Positions 35,461 through 44,561 of a stretch of 64,000 bases of DNA are shown here, piece after piece. Source of the DNA: Duganella sp. sic0402 (GTDB lineage: Bacteria; Pseudomonadota; Gammaproteobacteria; Burkholderiales; Burkholderiaceae_D); NCBI RefSeq assembly GCF_019219065.1, contig NZ_JAHUWK010000003.1, forward strand, positions 124,001 through 188,000, read 5' to 3'. Position 1 is the stretch's first letter, and each line of letters begins with the position of its first letter. Under the pieces are notes generated by a model. It made no database searches. It was given only the letters and a program-made list of their open reading frames with translations, and had not been told where the DNA came from. The position numbers and the translations under genes are program-made.

Positions 35461-36470
35461 CTCTCGACCCATGCCTGCTCAACATACGGTTGATACACAT
35501 CGATCAGGCGCCGGCACCGTGGCAGATGAAAACGCAATTCGGTTTCGACGCAACGAGGCGCCTTGAGATTGCTGTAAAACGCGGTCCCGATCACATTCGA
35601 AAATAGAATGTCCTTGTCCTGTAGCTTTCTGCGGCAGCCGCGTTCAATCAAAATAAGCTGCGGTGGGTAGCGAAAGTCAGGACTGCCGCTAGTCTTATCA
35701 ATCATCAGCGCCCACGCCAGTTCGCCCTCGCCATCCTGGACAAACACCAGCCGGCTCTGCTTGCTCAGCGCGGTACTGTAAGGAAAATCAGGTGCAAGCT
35801 GCGCCATCAGCTCCAGGTGGTATTGCGGCTTGCTGGCCACCGGATAATCCATCACATCGCGCACAATCCGCCACTCCAGCGGATAAACCGCGTGCCAGTA
35901 GCCGCCGTCTTTCTCCAATGGAATCGCGGGATTGCGTACCGGGGCGCTATCATCCTTCGGCAAGCCCAGCAGAGGTTCGGTCAGCGAGCAGCGCGCACTG
36001 GCCTCGATATACCAGTTGCCGGCATCGCGCAGGTATTCGTGGCGCATGTGCCGATGCTCCTGCTCCAGCAGGCGTGTGGCGACTTCATCAGCAACCACGT
36101 CCAGAGCAACGCTCGGCCCGATAAACTCTTCCACCTTCAAAGTGCCCACATCCAGAAAGTTCCGATAACCGGCACGCACCGCCGCATCGTCATACAAACG
36201 CCGCACCAGCGGCGACTCATACTCACTTTGCAATTGGCCGGCCGGCCGCCAGATCGCTTCGCGCAAGCGTTCCACCATGTATTCCGTACCCAGTTCATTC
36301 AGCCAGGGAACAGGTAATTCCTTGCGTAGCCAGATTTCACGCGCGTAGAATGCACGCCAACCATCTTCGATGTCCTGCTCCATCAACACCAGCATTCTCT
36401 CCAGAAGATGCTGTGCATTGTGTGCCATCAGCGTGCGTAAAGCGCTACTAAATTTTTCAATAGCAATCAT
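35457..36470 (-). CDS. Paralogue copy 1, candidate cognate immunity protein
   Basis: 337 residues, intact and the first gene after the Rhs-type gene (26-base gap). It has the same two-domain layout as copy 3: N-terminal GWRAFYAREIWLRKELPVPWLN and YMVERLREAIW, then GYRNFLDVG, NWYIEASARCSLTEP, APVRNPAIPLEKDGGYWHAVYP, LAPDFPYSTALSKQSRLVF, WALMIDKTSG and FRYPPQLILIER, ending ELRFHLPRCRRLIDVYQPY. The ATG at 36470 is preferred; the frame is open from a TTG at 36506 inside the Rhs gene. By the usual order in polymorphic toxin loci it is the best candidate for the cognate antidote. No family recognised. Confidence 0.82.
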   Translation of the reverse strand: MIAIEKFSSALRTLMAHNAQHLLERMLVLMEQDIEDGWRAFYAREIWLRKELPVPWLNELGTEYMVERLREAIWRPAGQLQSEYESPLVRRLYDDAAVRAGYRNFLDVGTLKVEEFIGPSVALDVVADEVATRLLEQEHRHMRHEYLRDAGNWYIEASARCSLTEPLLGLPKDDSAPVRNPAIPLEKDGGYWHAVYPLEWRIVRDVMDYPVASKPQYHLELMAQLAPDFPYSTALSKQSRLVFVQDGEGELAWALMIDKTSGSPDFRYPPQLILIERGCRRKLQDKDILFSNVIGTAFYSNLKAPRCVETELRFHLPRCRRLIDVYQPYVEQAWVER

Positions 36471-36496
36471 CCTGTTTCCCAATATCTGGTCTCCTA

Positions 36497-39400
36497 TCAA
36501 AACCAACTCTTGAACCAGCCGATAGCATTATCCAGCATACCCGCTTGCTTCTCTCTACCTTTTGTCTCGGCCGCATTCGCCAAAGTCGGCGCCGCGCCTA
36601 GCGCAAACACCGCAGCTAGTGCCGCCATCAATCCCACACTGCCGGTGGACGCAGCCGCAACCGCTGTGGCAATACCAGAGATGATCGCAGCAACAGCCAG
36701 CGTAGCGACCACAGCAACAGCAAGCAACAGAGCGATAGCGATACCAATTAGTGCAACCATGCCTATCGTTACCAAAGTCGACCATCCCTCCTTAGCGCCT
36801 TGAGCCTTAACTGCCTGCATTTGTTTCTCCAACTCATCACTATCTTTTTTGGACAATACAGGCGCAGGCACTGTACTCGGCTGAGGTTTTTTTTCCAGCT
36901 TCTGCTTGGTATAAAACAGTAATCCTGAGCCGTCATTAGTCGTATCCGCCAAATAGTCTATCTTCCAGAATTCGCCGTTCATTAACACCTCATCAGGACT
37001 CAGCAAACCTACCAGTGTCTGGCTGGAACCCGCCATCCAGCAACCGTTTTTGGCGAACTGGATATAATCTTTGACTTCTTTCTTCCCCGCATCGTAGTTC
37101 GCTCCTGAACTCCATGTCCAAGGCTTAAGTTCCCATAAAACGCCAGTGTAATTTGTTGCTGACTGCCCCGGAGCGACGAAATATGCATCTGGCCGTAATC
37201 CTACCCAAGTGCCATTTCTGCCATCGTTAGCTCCCCACCCCGAAGGGAATCTTAATCTGATCTGTTGCGCCATTGCACTGTGCACAGCCGTGCCAAACAG
37301 CCATGGCATGGTTACACCCGTCCACCCCGGATCAGGGTCGATGTGCAGCCCTAACGGGTCCGTCTTATGCATCGGATCATTGCCGACATACGCATACATA
37401 TTAAAGCCGGCCTCTAACCCTAGTGGGTCGGCTTGCACATAACGGCCTGTCGCGGGATCGTAGTAACGATGGACGTTGTAATACAACCCCGTCTCCGGAT
37501 CGGCATACTGGCCTGCCAGACGCAAAGGCATGGCGACGCCCGGCCCTGTCTGCGCGCGCAAGGCGCCAAACGCATCCAGATCGCCGCGCCAAACCAGCTT
37601 GCCGTCTTCGCTGGACACCGCCTCCACCGCATCACGCTGATCGGTATGCAAATACTCCAGCACCGGCGCGGCCCGGCTGCCGGGCAACCAGCCGCGTTCC
37701 CCGCCTTCTGGATAACGCAAGCGTGCCACCGGCCGGCGGCCAAGATAGACATACTCGACGATCACCCGGCCAGCAGCATCCGCTTCCGCCACCAACTGGC
37801 CATCGTGGTACATGAAATAGCGCGTTTCCGCCTTGGTCCGCTTGGCGATGCGCTGTCTGTAGGCGTCGTAGCGATAACTCGCCACCTGCGTGTTGTCCGC
37901 ATCGCTGACGCGTACCAGTTCGCCACTGGCGGCATAGCCGAATGTCAGCCGGCCATGGGTCAGCAGATTGCCGTCGGCATCCACATTCCGAGGTGCCAGC
38001 CCCGCACGGTTACCCAGGCTGTCGTAGCGGGTCTCCCACACGGCGCTCTGGCCGTGCGCTTCTGCCACCAGGCGGCCATGGCTGTCATAACTCAGCCGCC
38101 GCTCGATATTTTCAGGCGCAGTGACTGGCGCAGCCGCCCGCGCGCTGCCCATCACGCCATCCAGCCACGACCAGCGGCTAGCGGCTTTCCCGTCAGTCAC
38201 TTGTGGCGCGGCCGAGCGCTTCATCAAGGTACTGCGCCGCGCTTCGTCATACCGCAGGATCAGTTGATCGGGGCCGTTGACATGCCGTACCAGCCGGCCT
38301 TGCTGGTCGTATTCGCTGACACTGTGCATCCCGTTGCCATAACTGAAGCTCACCGGCCGCAACCCGGTCAAGGTCTGTGCGTAGCGGATATCTGTCAGCA
38401 AAGGCTGGCCGTCCAGTGCAATCTGAGTGACACGGCCCGCAGCATCATAACGATAGGTGACTGTCGCACCACCTGGCAGCGTCTGGCGCATGATCTGCTG
38501 CGCAGGCTGGCTGTCATTGGCTAATTGCAGACTGGCGGCCACGCCGCCATCGTCACGATAGATGGTCAGCACTTTGCCGGTCGCCTGCCCCCAGGCGTCC
38601 AGCAGCCAGCTGGTACGGTTGTCAGCGCGCCCATGCTGAAAGAGAATTTCTTCCTTTAGCGCCACGCCGCTGTAGCGCAGCTCGCGGTGCTGCGCCAGCT
38701 TGCCGTCGGCATCGATATAGCGCACCTCGCGCATCCGGCCTTGCGCATCCCGCAATATTTCGGTCCGCACGCCACGTGCGTCACGCACCGAAATCAGCGC
38801 GTTGGCCGCGTCATAGCCAGCCAGCTGCAAGCCATGCTCCGGCGAACGCGTCGCCACCACCCGGCCGAAGTCATCGGTCCAGCGCCGCACCACGCTGCCG
38901 TCCGGCCGCGTCACCATCTGCACCTGTCCGCCGGCAGCCGTATCGGCCAGGCCCAGCTGGTAGCTGGCGCTCAGCGGTTGCTGCGCATCCGGCCATTGCT
39001 GTTCGATGCGTCCAGTCTGCTCGTCCAGCGTGGCCGCGCCACCGGCTGCCTCCACATTGTGCTGCACCACGCCGGCGCCGCCCCAGGGTCCGTAGCGGCT
39101 TTCCGCAGTGAGCTTGCCCTCGCTGTCAAAGCTGCGTACGATCTTGCTCTGGTCGCCAGCGGTCAGCTGGATCAGATTGCCGGCGGCATCATAGCGATAT
39201 CCCGTCATACGCTGTCCCGGCGCCTCCGACGAGACCAACCGTGCATGGTCGTCGTATCGATAGCGCAGCGTGTTGCTTACCCGCGTGGCGGCGTCGGGCT
39301 GGCCTTTGGCATCCAGCAGCCAGCCCGATTCGAGGCGTTGCAGCACCTGTCCATCGCTGGCCAGTTGCTCCTCGACACTGGTCAGGCGCACGCCATCGCT

Positions 39401-41113
39401 GCTGACGATCAGTTGCGGCCGCAACGCCGCGTCGCGACGCCGCACCTCCGTCACGATATTTCCCGGCGCCACAATGCGGGTCAGATAGGCACCGCTGGCG
39501 TCGTACTCAAAGCGGGTGATATCCGAATCGGCAGGCGAAGCAGTTTTACCGTTTGCCAGCGGGCCGTCGATTTCCACCAGCACGCTGCGGCCATTGATCA
39601 GCCGGTAGCGATAGCGCGTGCTGCGTTCCAGCGCCTGCGCAGGCAGGTCGTCCACGGCAGGCGCCCAGCCGCTCTCCGTGCTGCTTACCGGTTGGCCGTA
39701 CTGGTTGTATGCGATGCGCGTCTGCGCTTCTTTTCCTGCCACCACACTGGGACGGACAATCAGCGTCGGCTGCACGCCGTAGCGGCTGGCATATTCATAG
39801 CGCGCAACGACACGCGCGACCGGCACTTTCCCTGCCGTATAAATCAGGCGGGTAATCCGCAACGGCCGTCCCAGCGCATCCACCTCGGTCCTGGCCGACT
39901 GCAACGGCGCGCCCTGCGGATCCAGCGCGGTGGTTTCGGTCAGCTGGCCGCTCAGGTTGTAGGCATAGCTGCGATTGCTTGGCCCACACAGTGCGCATCC
40001 GGCGCCACGCACTTCCAGCAGCCGGTAATCATCATCCTGCAACGCATAGCGGTAGCTGGTCTTTTGACCCAGACTGTTGCTGACCACGGTAAGCCCGGGA
40101 CGCTGAAAATCCAGCGTCACCTTGTCCGCGTCGTTGGCATGGGTACTCAGTATGCCCTTGCCAGCGGCGTTGTAAGCATAGGTGGCATACCGCTGTGCGC
40201 CGATGCTGATACCGGTCAGCAGCGTCGGATGTTGCGGATCTTCGTAGTGGTAGCTGCGCACGACTGCGTCGTCCGGATGGCGTACTTTTACCAGGCTGGT
40301 CAGCAGATAGCGCGGATCCAGGGCGGCGCCCTTGGGCAGGCTAGCGCCGTATTCATAGTGAAAGCGCCCGACCGGGCTATCGATGCGCTGCACGCCGCGG
40401 AACAAATCGCCGCGCGCCGCCGCAGCGCGGTCGCGATACGCCAGCCGCAGCGTACGCCCTTGCGGATCGGTGACCTTGACCAGCAAGCCAGCCGCATCGT
40501 ACATCAGGCTCAGCACCTCGCCAGTGGCGGCTTTAATCTGCATCAGCTTGCCGCGCTGGTCAAAGCTCAGCTCGCGTCCGTCTGTCCAGCGCCACAGGTA
40601 TTCCTCGACGCCGCTGCGGCGCTGTACCTGGATCACGCCCCAGGCGGGATTGCTGGCCACCGCTAGCGCAGGCCGCAACGGGTCGCGGCTGAAATTGGTC
40701 ACGCTGCCATCGGCTTGCCGCAGCTGCATGCCGCCGCTGGCCACCAGCAATTCGGTCTCATACGACAGTTTCCAGCCGCGCCCCATCATGCCGGGCGCCG
40801 TGCCGGTACCGCTATGTATGCTGTTGTAATGGCGAACGATTTCCAGTCCCAGCACGCCAGGCAGCGCCGGCATATCCTCCTCGCGCTGATACTTGTTGCC
40901 ACTCATGACATTAATCGGGTTGCCGGAACCGACGTTCAGCGCGGCCCCCAGCGGCTGACTGGCGGGCCCGCTGGATGCTGCCTGACAAGTGCCTCCCCCC
41001 TCGGGACAGGCCAGTGCCGGCGTCCCGCTCCATGCTGCCAGCATCAGCCAGCAGGTCCACAGTACCGCGCGCAGCGCTGAGCGTTTGGTGAGCATCATGT
41101 ATTGGGCTTTCAT
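36497..41113 (-). CDS. Rhs/YD-repeat protein with signal peptide and toxin-like C-terminus
   Basis: 1538 residues. A Sec-type signal peptide (about residues 1-40, cleavage near PALA-C) is followed by a DUF6531-like entry (NPINVMSGNKYQREEDMP), many YD repeats such as YRYDAAGN, and the Rhs core ending in YYDPATGRYVQADPLGL (about residue 1256). The variable C-terminus (1257-1538) has RPDAYF (Asp1309) and WELKPW (Glu1328, Lys1330), a spacing typical of PD-(D/E)XK nuclease folds, then two hydrophobic stretches (about 1446-1481 and 1493-1512). The ATG overlaps the upstream stop as ATGA. Such proteins form a shell around a C-terminal toxin. Nuclease activity is inferred only. Confidence 0.88.
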   Translation of the reverse strand: MKAQYMMLTKRSALRAVLWTCWLMLAAWSGTPALACPEGGGTCQAASSGPASQPLGAALNVGSGNPINVMSGNKYQREEDMPALPGVLGLEIVRHYNSIHSGTGTAPGMMGRGWKLSYETELLVASGGMQLRQADGSVTNFSRDPLRPALAVASNPAWGVIQVQRRSGVEEYLWRWTDGRELSFDQRGKLMQIKAATGEVLSLMYDAAGLLVKVTDPQGRTLRLAYRDRAAAARGDLFRGVQRIDSPVGRFHYEYGASLPKGAALDPRYLLTSLVKVRHPDDAVVRSYHYEDPQHPTLLTGISIGAQRYATYAYNAAGKGILSTHANDADKVTLDFQRPGLTVVSNSLGQKTSYRYALQDDDYRLLEVRGAGCALCGPSNRSYAYNLSGQLTETTALDPQGAPLQSARTEVDALGRPLRITRLIYTAGKVPVARVVARYEYASRYGVQPTLIVRPSVVAGKEAQTRIAYNQYGQPVSSTESGWAPAVDDLPAQALERSTRYRYRLINGRSVLVEIDGPLANGKTASPADSDITRFEYDASGAYLTRIVAPGNIVTEVRRRDAALRPQLIVSSDGVRLTSVEEQLASDGQVLQRLESGWLLDAKGQPDAATRVSNTLRYRYDDHARLVSSEAPGQRMTGYRYDAAGNLIQLTAGDQSKIVRSFDSEGKLTAESRYGPWGGAGVVQHNVEAAGGAATLDEQTGRIEQQWPDAQQPLSASYQLGLADTAAGGQVQMVTRPDGSVVRRWTDDFGRVVATRSPEHGLQLAGYDAANALISVRDARGVRTEILRDAQGRMREVRYIDADGKLAQHRELRYSGVALKEEILFQHGRADNRTSWLLDAWGQATGKVLTIYRDDGGVAASLQLANDSQPAQQIMRQTLPGGATVTYRYDAAGRVTQIALDGQPLLTDIRYAQTLTGLRPVSFSYGNGMHSVSEYDQQGRLVRHVNGPDQLILRYDEARRSTLMKRSAAPQVTDGKAASRWSWLDGVMGSARAAAPVTAPENIERRLSYDSHGRLVAEAHGQSAVWETRYDSLGNRAGLAPRNVDADGNLLTHGRLTFGYAASGELVRVSDADNTQVASYRYDAYRQRIAKRTKAETRYFMYHDGQLVAEADAAGRVIVEYVYLGRRPVARLRYPEGGERGWLPGSRAAPVLEYLHTDQRDAVEAVSSEDGKLVWRGDLDAFGALRAQTGPGVAMPLRLAGQYADPETGLYYNVHRYYDPATGRYVQADPLGLEAGFNMYAYVGNDPMHKTDPLGLHIDPDPGWTGVTMPWLFGTAVHSAMAQQIRLRFPSGWGANDGRNGTWVGLRPDAYFVAPGQSATNYTGVLWELKPWTWSSGANYDAGKKEVKDYIQFAKNGCWMAGSSQTLVGLLSPDEVLMNGEFWKIDYLADTTNDGSGLLFYTKQKLEKKPQPSTVPAPVLSKKDSDELEKQMQAVKAQGAKEGWSTLVTIGMVALIGIAIALLLAVAVVATLAVAAIISGIATAVAAASTGSVGLMAALAAVFALGAAPTLANAAETKGREKQAGMLDNAIGWFKSWF

Positions 41114-42735
41114 TTCGGTTTCAGCTCCACAACCACACGCCGGTTCGGCGCATAGCAGGCTTGCAAGGCGGCGCCGCTCTTGCCGGCGCACTGTTCCGGC
41201 AGCACCAGCGGCGATGCCGATCCCGCGCCGACCACCTTGACGTTGTCCACCTTCAACCCATGGTCAATCAGATAGGCCCGCACCGCTTCGGCACGCCGTT
41301 TTGACAGGTCAAGATTGTACGTCTCGCTGCCTATCGGATCGGTGTAACCGGTGACTGTCAGCGTGTCATAAGTTTTTCCATTGGCATCGGCGATCAGCTT
41401 GTCGAGCGCCTTGGTGCCGTCCGGCTGCAATTTCGCGTCATCAAAGCCGAACAAGGTGTCAGCATTGAGTGTCGTGGCAATCGGCACCGGGCAGGTGTTG
41501 CCGCCGCCGGGCGGTGGGTTATTGCCGCAAATGCCGAACATGACGCAGGCGTCGCGCGGCGGCGGCTGGGTGGTGACCGGCGGGTCGCCGGGATTGACCG
41601 GGTTGCCGCCATTGCCGGCGCCCGGCGACGACACCGGACTGTCCGGCTCAATGGCGTCGGACTGCATCTGCACGGTGACATGGCTGACCACCGGCACCAG
41701 GCCATCGTTAATCAGCTTGGTGCGCACCGGATCGGCGCCGGTGTCCTGCCATTTCAGGTACACCTTGTACATGCTGCCGATGATAGGCACCACCGGCTCC
41801 ACGCCGTGAGTGATGCGCAGCTTGATCAGATTCGCGTCCTGCAGCGTTTCGCCCGAGGCCGCACCAACCGTGTTGGCCCTGAACGCCAGGCTGCGATTGG
41901 AAATCACCCGCTTGCCCTTGGTGTCGAGCAGCGTCTGGAGCGCCGGATCGTTGAAGTCCTGGAACGCTTCCTTGGTCGGATTCAGCATTTCAATCGTGGT
42001 GCGCTTGCTCAGCGCTTCCTGCGCCTTGGCCAGCGAAGCGGCCAGCTTGCCGGCATCCTGGCCGCCGCCATACATCGGCACCAGTCCCTCGGCGTAGGCA
42101 TCGCGGATGGCTGCCATGCGCGCGTTGCCGACGCTGCCGGCGCGCGCCGCCAGCATGGCCGCGTGGTTCAGCGTGTTCTTGGCGAAGAATAGCTGGCTGT
42201 ACTGCACCGTGCCCAGGCCGAGCATGGTCAGCAGCGGCCCCACCACCGCCAGCTCGATGATGGCGGCGCCGCGCTGGCGTGTACGCCGTGCACCAGTTGC
42301 ACCACATGCTGCCGCTACCGGCGCGGTAAACCATTGCGGATGCTGTAGCCGGTCACCAGGCAACACCTGCCAGCGCGCGATGCTGCCAGCCGCCAGCTCC
42401 AGCGTATGCGCCGGACGCGGGTAGCGCCGCCCGCTGGCGTCCCGCCCTGCCCGGCCGGCGCTGGCGCGCCACGGCCGCAGCTGCGGCACGCACTTCAGCA
42501 CCACGCCGTCGCGGTCCAGGTACAGCACGTCAATCGCGAAGCGCATGAAGGCGGTATGCACGCTGGGACAATCGCGCAGCAGCAGACCGGCGTCGGGCGC
42601 CAGCGTGCGGCGCAGCATCAGACCAAGGAAGCGGCCGAGAAAACTGTCGGCCCGCTGAAGTTGCAGCGGATGGGCGCCATTGCGCGTCAGCAGCTGCGGT
42701 GCGCTTGCGGAAGCATCGGGATCAAGAGTCGTCAT
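41110..42735 (-). CDS. DUF192 - TadE-like - OmpA fusion protein
   Basis: 541 residues joining three modules. Residues about 22-125 resemble DUF192 (SFLGRFLGLMLRR, DCPSVHTAFMRFAIDVLYLD, HTLELAAGSI). Residues about 150-185 are a TadE-type pilin-like segment (RQRGAAIIELAVVGPLLTML). The C-terminal ~120 residues form an OmpA peptidoglycan-binding domain (FGFDDAKLQPDG, VTGYTDPIGSETYNLDLSKRRAEAVRAYL, PNRRVVVEL), after a Pro/Gly-rich linker. The reading frame is continuous. ATG 42735 is 17 bases after tadC, and upstream frame to 43155 is a shadow. The stop overlaps the Rhs start. It may anchor the Tad apparatus to the cell wall. Confidence 0.85.
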   Translation of the reverse strand: MTTLDPDASASAPQLLTRNGAHPLQLQRADSFLGRFLGLMLRRTLAPDAGLLLRDCPSVHTAFMRFAIDVLYLDRDGVVLKCVPQLRPWRASAGRAGRDASGRRYPRPAHTLELAAGSIARWQVLPGDRLQHPQWFTAPVAAACGATGARRTRQRGAAIIELAVVGPLLTMLGLGTVQYSQLFFAKNTLNHAAMLAARAGSVGNARMAAIRDAYAEGLVPMYGGGQDAGKLAASLAKAQEALSKRTTIEMLNPTKEAFQDFNDPALQTLLDTKGKRVISNRSLAFRANTVGAASGETLQDANLIKLRITHGVEPVVPIIGSMYKVYLKWQDTGADPVRTKLINDGLVPVVSHVTVQMQSDAIEPDSPVSSPGAGNGGNPVNPGDPPVTTQPPPRDACVMFGICGNNPPPGGGNTCPVPIATTLNADTLFGFDDAKLQPDGTKALDKLIADANGKTYDTLTVTGYTDPIGSETYNLDLSKRRAEAVRAYLIDHGLKVDNVKVVGAGSASPLVLPEQCAGKSGAALQACYAPNRRVVVELKPK

Positions 42736-42752
42736 GGCGGCTAGGTAAAAAA

Positions 42753-43685
42753 TTACAGACCGGGATGCATGAACTTCATCGCGATCGGGAAGAACAGCAC
42801 GATGAAGGTGCACGGAAAAATAAAGGCGATCAGCGGGAACAGCATTTTCACCGGCGCCTCCATGGCCAGCTTTTCGGCGCGCGCGAAGCGCTCGCTGCGG
42901 CGCTGGTCGGCCTGGGCGCGCAGCACCGGTCCCAGGTTCATGCCCATGCGCTCGGCCTGGATCACCGCGCTGATGAAGTGGGTGATGTTCGGCTCGTTGA
43001 GCCGGTCGGCCATGGCGCGCATGGCTTCCGCCCTGGCCTTGCCGGCGCGGATATCGCGCAGCACACGCTGGATTTCGGTGCGCAGCACGCCGCGCGGTCC
43101 CTTGGCCACCGACTGGCTCAGCGCACCTTGCAGATTCAGCCCGGCCTCGACGCACAGGGTAATGATGTCAAGATAAAACGGCAGCGTTTTCAGCAGTTCG
43201 CTGCGGCGCGCCTTCATGCGGTCGCGCAGCCAGAACGAGGGATAGTAAAAGCCCAGCAGCGCGCCGGCGCCCATCACTTGCAGGTACAGCGACATTGACC
43301 AGCCGGCCTCGCCGTTGCGTGCCTGGTCGAAGCTGCCTAGCCCCCACCAGCACAACAGCATCGCCAGCGCCGCGCCCAGCACCCGCGCCGCCACCAGCTG
43401 CGGCGGGGTCACCGTGTAATCCAGCCCGGCCTGGCGTAGCCGCGACCAGATCAGCGTGTGCTGTTTGGCCGAAATCAGCGGCGCGATGAAATAACTGATC
43501 CAGTGGATCGGCCGCCACACCAGCCGGAAGCCCAGTGGCGGCGCATCCTTGTAGGAGCGGTCTTCTTGCGGCACCTCGGCCAGCGCGGTGCTCAGCAGCC
43601 AGACCAGCAACGCCACCGCGACGCCGGCCGCCAGCCCCACACCAACGATCAAGGCCGAGCCATAGTGCAGCAACAGGGTTTCCAT
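42753..43685 (-). CDS. tadC: Tad pilus inner membrane platform protein TadC
   Basis: 310-residue type II secretion F-domain protein. It has an N-terminal transmembrane helix, a cytoplasmic F domain (FYLDIITLCVEAGLNLQGALSQS, VLRDIRAGKARAEAMRAMADRLN, FISAVIQAERMGMNLGPVLRAQA) and C-terminal hydrophobic segments (KMLFPLIAFIFPCTFIVLFFP). With TadB it forms the platform for Flp pilus assembly or secretion. It sits 15 bases after tadB. Confidence 0.93.
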   Translation of the reverse strand: METLLLHYGSALIVGVGLAAGVAVALLVWLLSTALAEVPQEDRSYKDAPPLGFRLVWRPIHWISYFIAPLISAKQHTLIWSRLRQAGLDYTVTPPQLVAARVLGAALAMLLCWWGLGSFDQARNGEAGWSMSLYLQVMGAGALLGFYYPSFWLRDRMKARRSELLKTLPFYLDIITLCVEAGLNLQGALSQSVAKGPRGVLRTEIQRVLRDIRAGKARAEAMRAMADRLNEPNITHFISAVIQAERMGMNLGPVLRAQADQRRSERFARAEKLAMEAPVKMLFPLIAFIFPCTFIVLFFPIAMKFMHPGL

Positions 43686-43700
43686 TATTGGTTTCTCCGC

Positions 43701-44561
43701 TCACACATCAATCGCAATGATCTTACGGATCACGTACACGCCCATCGCCTCCAGCACCGCCAGCACCGCCAGCGTGGCCCAGCCGATGCGGCTATGCCAC
43801 AGCATGTCCATCGCCGCCGGCTCCATCTTGCCAAGCACCAGCGCCAGCAGCAGCGGCAGCAGTCCCACCACCCAGGCTTGCAGCTTGCCCTGCGCGGTCA
43901 GCGCATTGATCTTGCCTTCCATTTGCAGGCGGCTGCGGATGGTGCCGGCGGTGCGCTCCAGCGTCTCCGCCAGCCCGCCGCCGGTTTCGGCGGCGATGCG
44001 CATTGCCGACACCACCAGGATGGTGGTCTGGGTCGGCATGCGGTGCGCCAGATTGTTCAGGCTCTGCTCCAGCGTCACGCCGATGCGCTGCTCGCGCAGC
44101 ATCAGCGAGAACTCCTGCCCCAGCGGCGCCGGGGTTTCATGCACCAGCTGGGTCAGCGCCGAACCAAAGCCGGCGCCGGCGCGCATGCCGCCGGCCAGCA
44201 TCATCAGCGCGTCCGGCAACTGGTACTCGAACTGGCGCATGCGGCGCTTGCGCATCTGCGCATAGACCAGCCGTGGCGCCGCCGCCAGCGCGGCGGCGCT
44301 GGCCAGCGCCAGCAGCACGCTGTCGGTGGCCAGCAGCGTCAGCAAGGCGCCCAGCGCGATACCAACCATATTCAGCACAAACAGCTGGCGCGGATCGATG
44401 AACAGGAAGAACTCGCGCACCTGGAAGCGTGCGCGCTCGGTAAAGGCGGCGCGATAGCGTTGCAGCGTGCCGCCGCCGACATCGACCACCAGCCAGGCCA
44501 GCATGCCGGCCGCCAGCGCCACCACCACGCTGATCGTGGCCACCATTGCAGTATCGTTCAT
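43701..44561 (-). CDS. tadB: Tad pilus inner membrane platform protein TadB
   Basis: 286-residue T2SF-domain protein. Transmembrane segments lie at the N-terminus and around residues 60-95; the F domain reads QLPDALMMLAGGMRAGAGFGSALTQL and VVSAMRIAAETGGGLAETLERTAGTIRSR; the C-terminus has further membrane helices. The start overlaps the ATPase gene stop by 4 bases (ATGA), so stoichiometry is probably coupled. Partner of TadC. Confidence 0.93.
   Translation of the reverse strand: MNDTAMVATISVVVALAAGMLAWLVVDVGGGTLQRYRAAFTERARFQVREFFLFIDPRQLFVLNMVGIALGALLTLLATDSVLLALASAAALAAAPRLVYAQMRKRRMRQFEYQLPDALMMLAGGMRAGAGFGSALTQLVHETPAPLGQEFSLMLREQRIGVTLEQSLNNLAHRMPTQTTILVVSAMRIAAETGGGLAETLERTAGTIRSRLQMEGKINALTAQGKLQAWVVGLLPLLLALVLGKMEPAAMDMLWHSRIGWATLAVLAVLEAMGVYVIRKIIAIDV

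Noticed and set aside
32590..36470. CRISPR-like or short tandem repeat array
   Set aside because: The repetition is at gene scale among diverged paralogues; no short regular repeats with spacers exist.
36497..41113. Type VI secretion Rhs effector
   Set aside because: A Sec signal peptide is present at the N-terminus and no PAAR domain, eag-type adaptor, vgrG or hcp is nearby.
42100..42334. Separate tadE start within the DUF192 fusion gene
   Set aside because: The alternative frame loses the RGAAIIELAVV pilin-like helix; the fused frame keeps it continuously.
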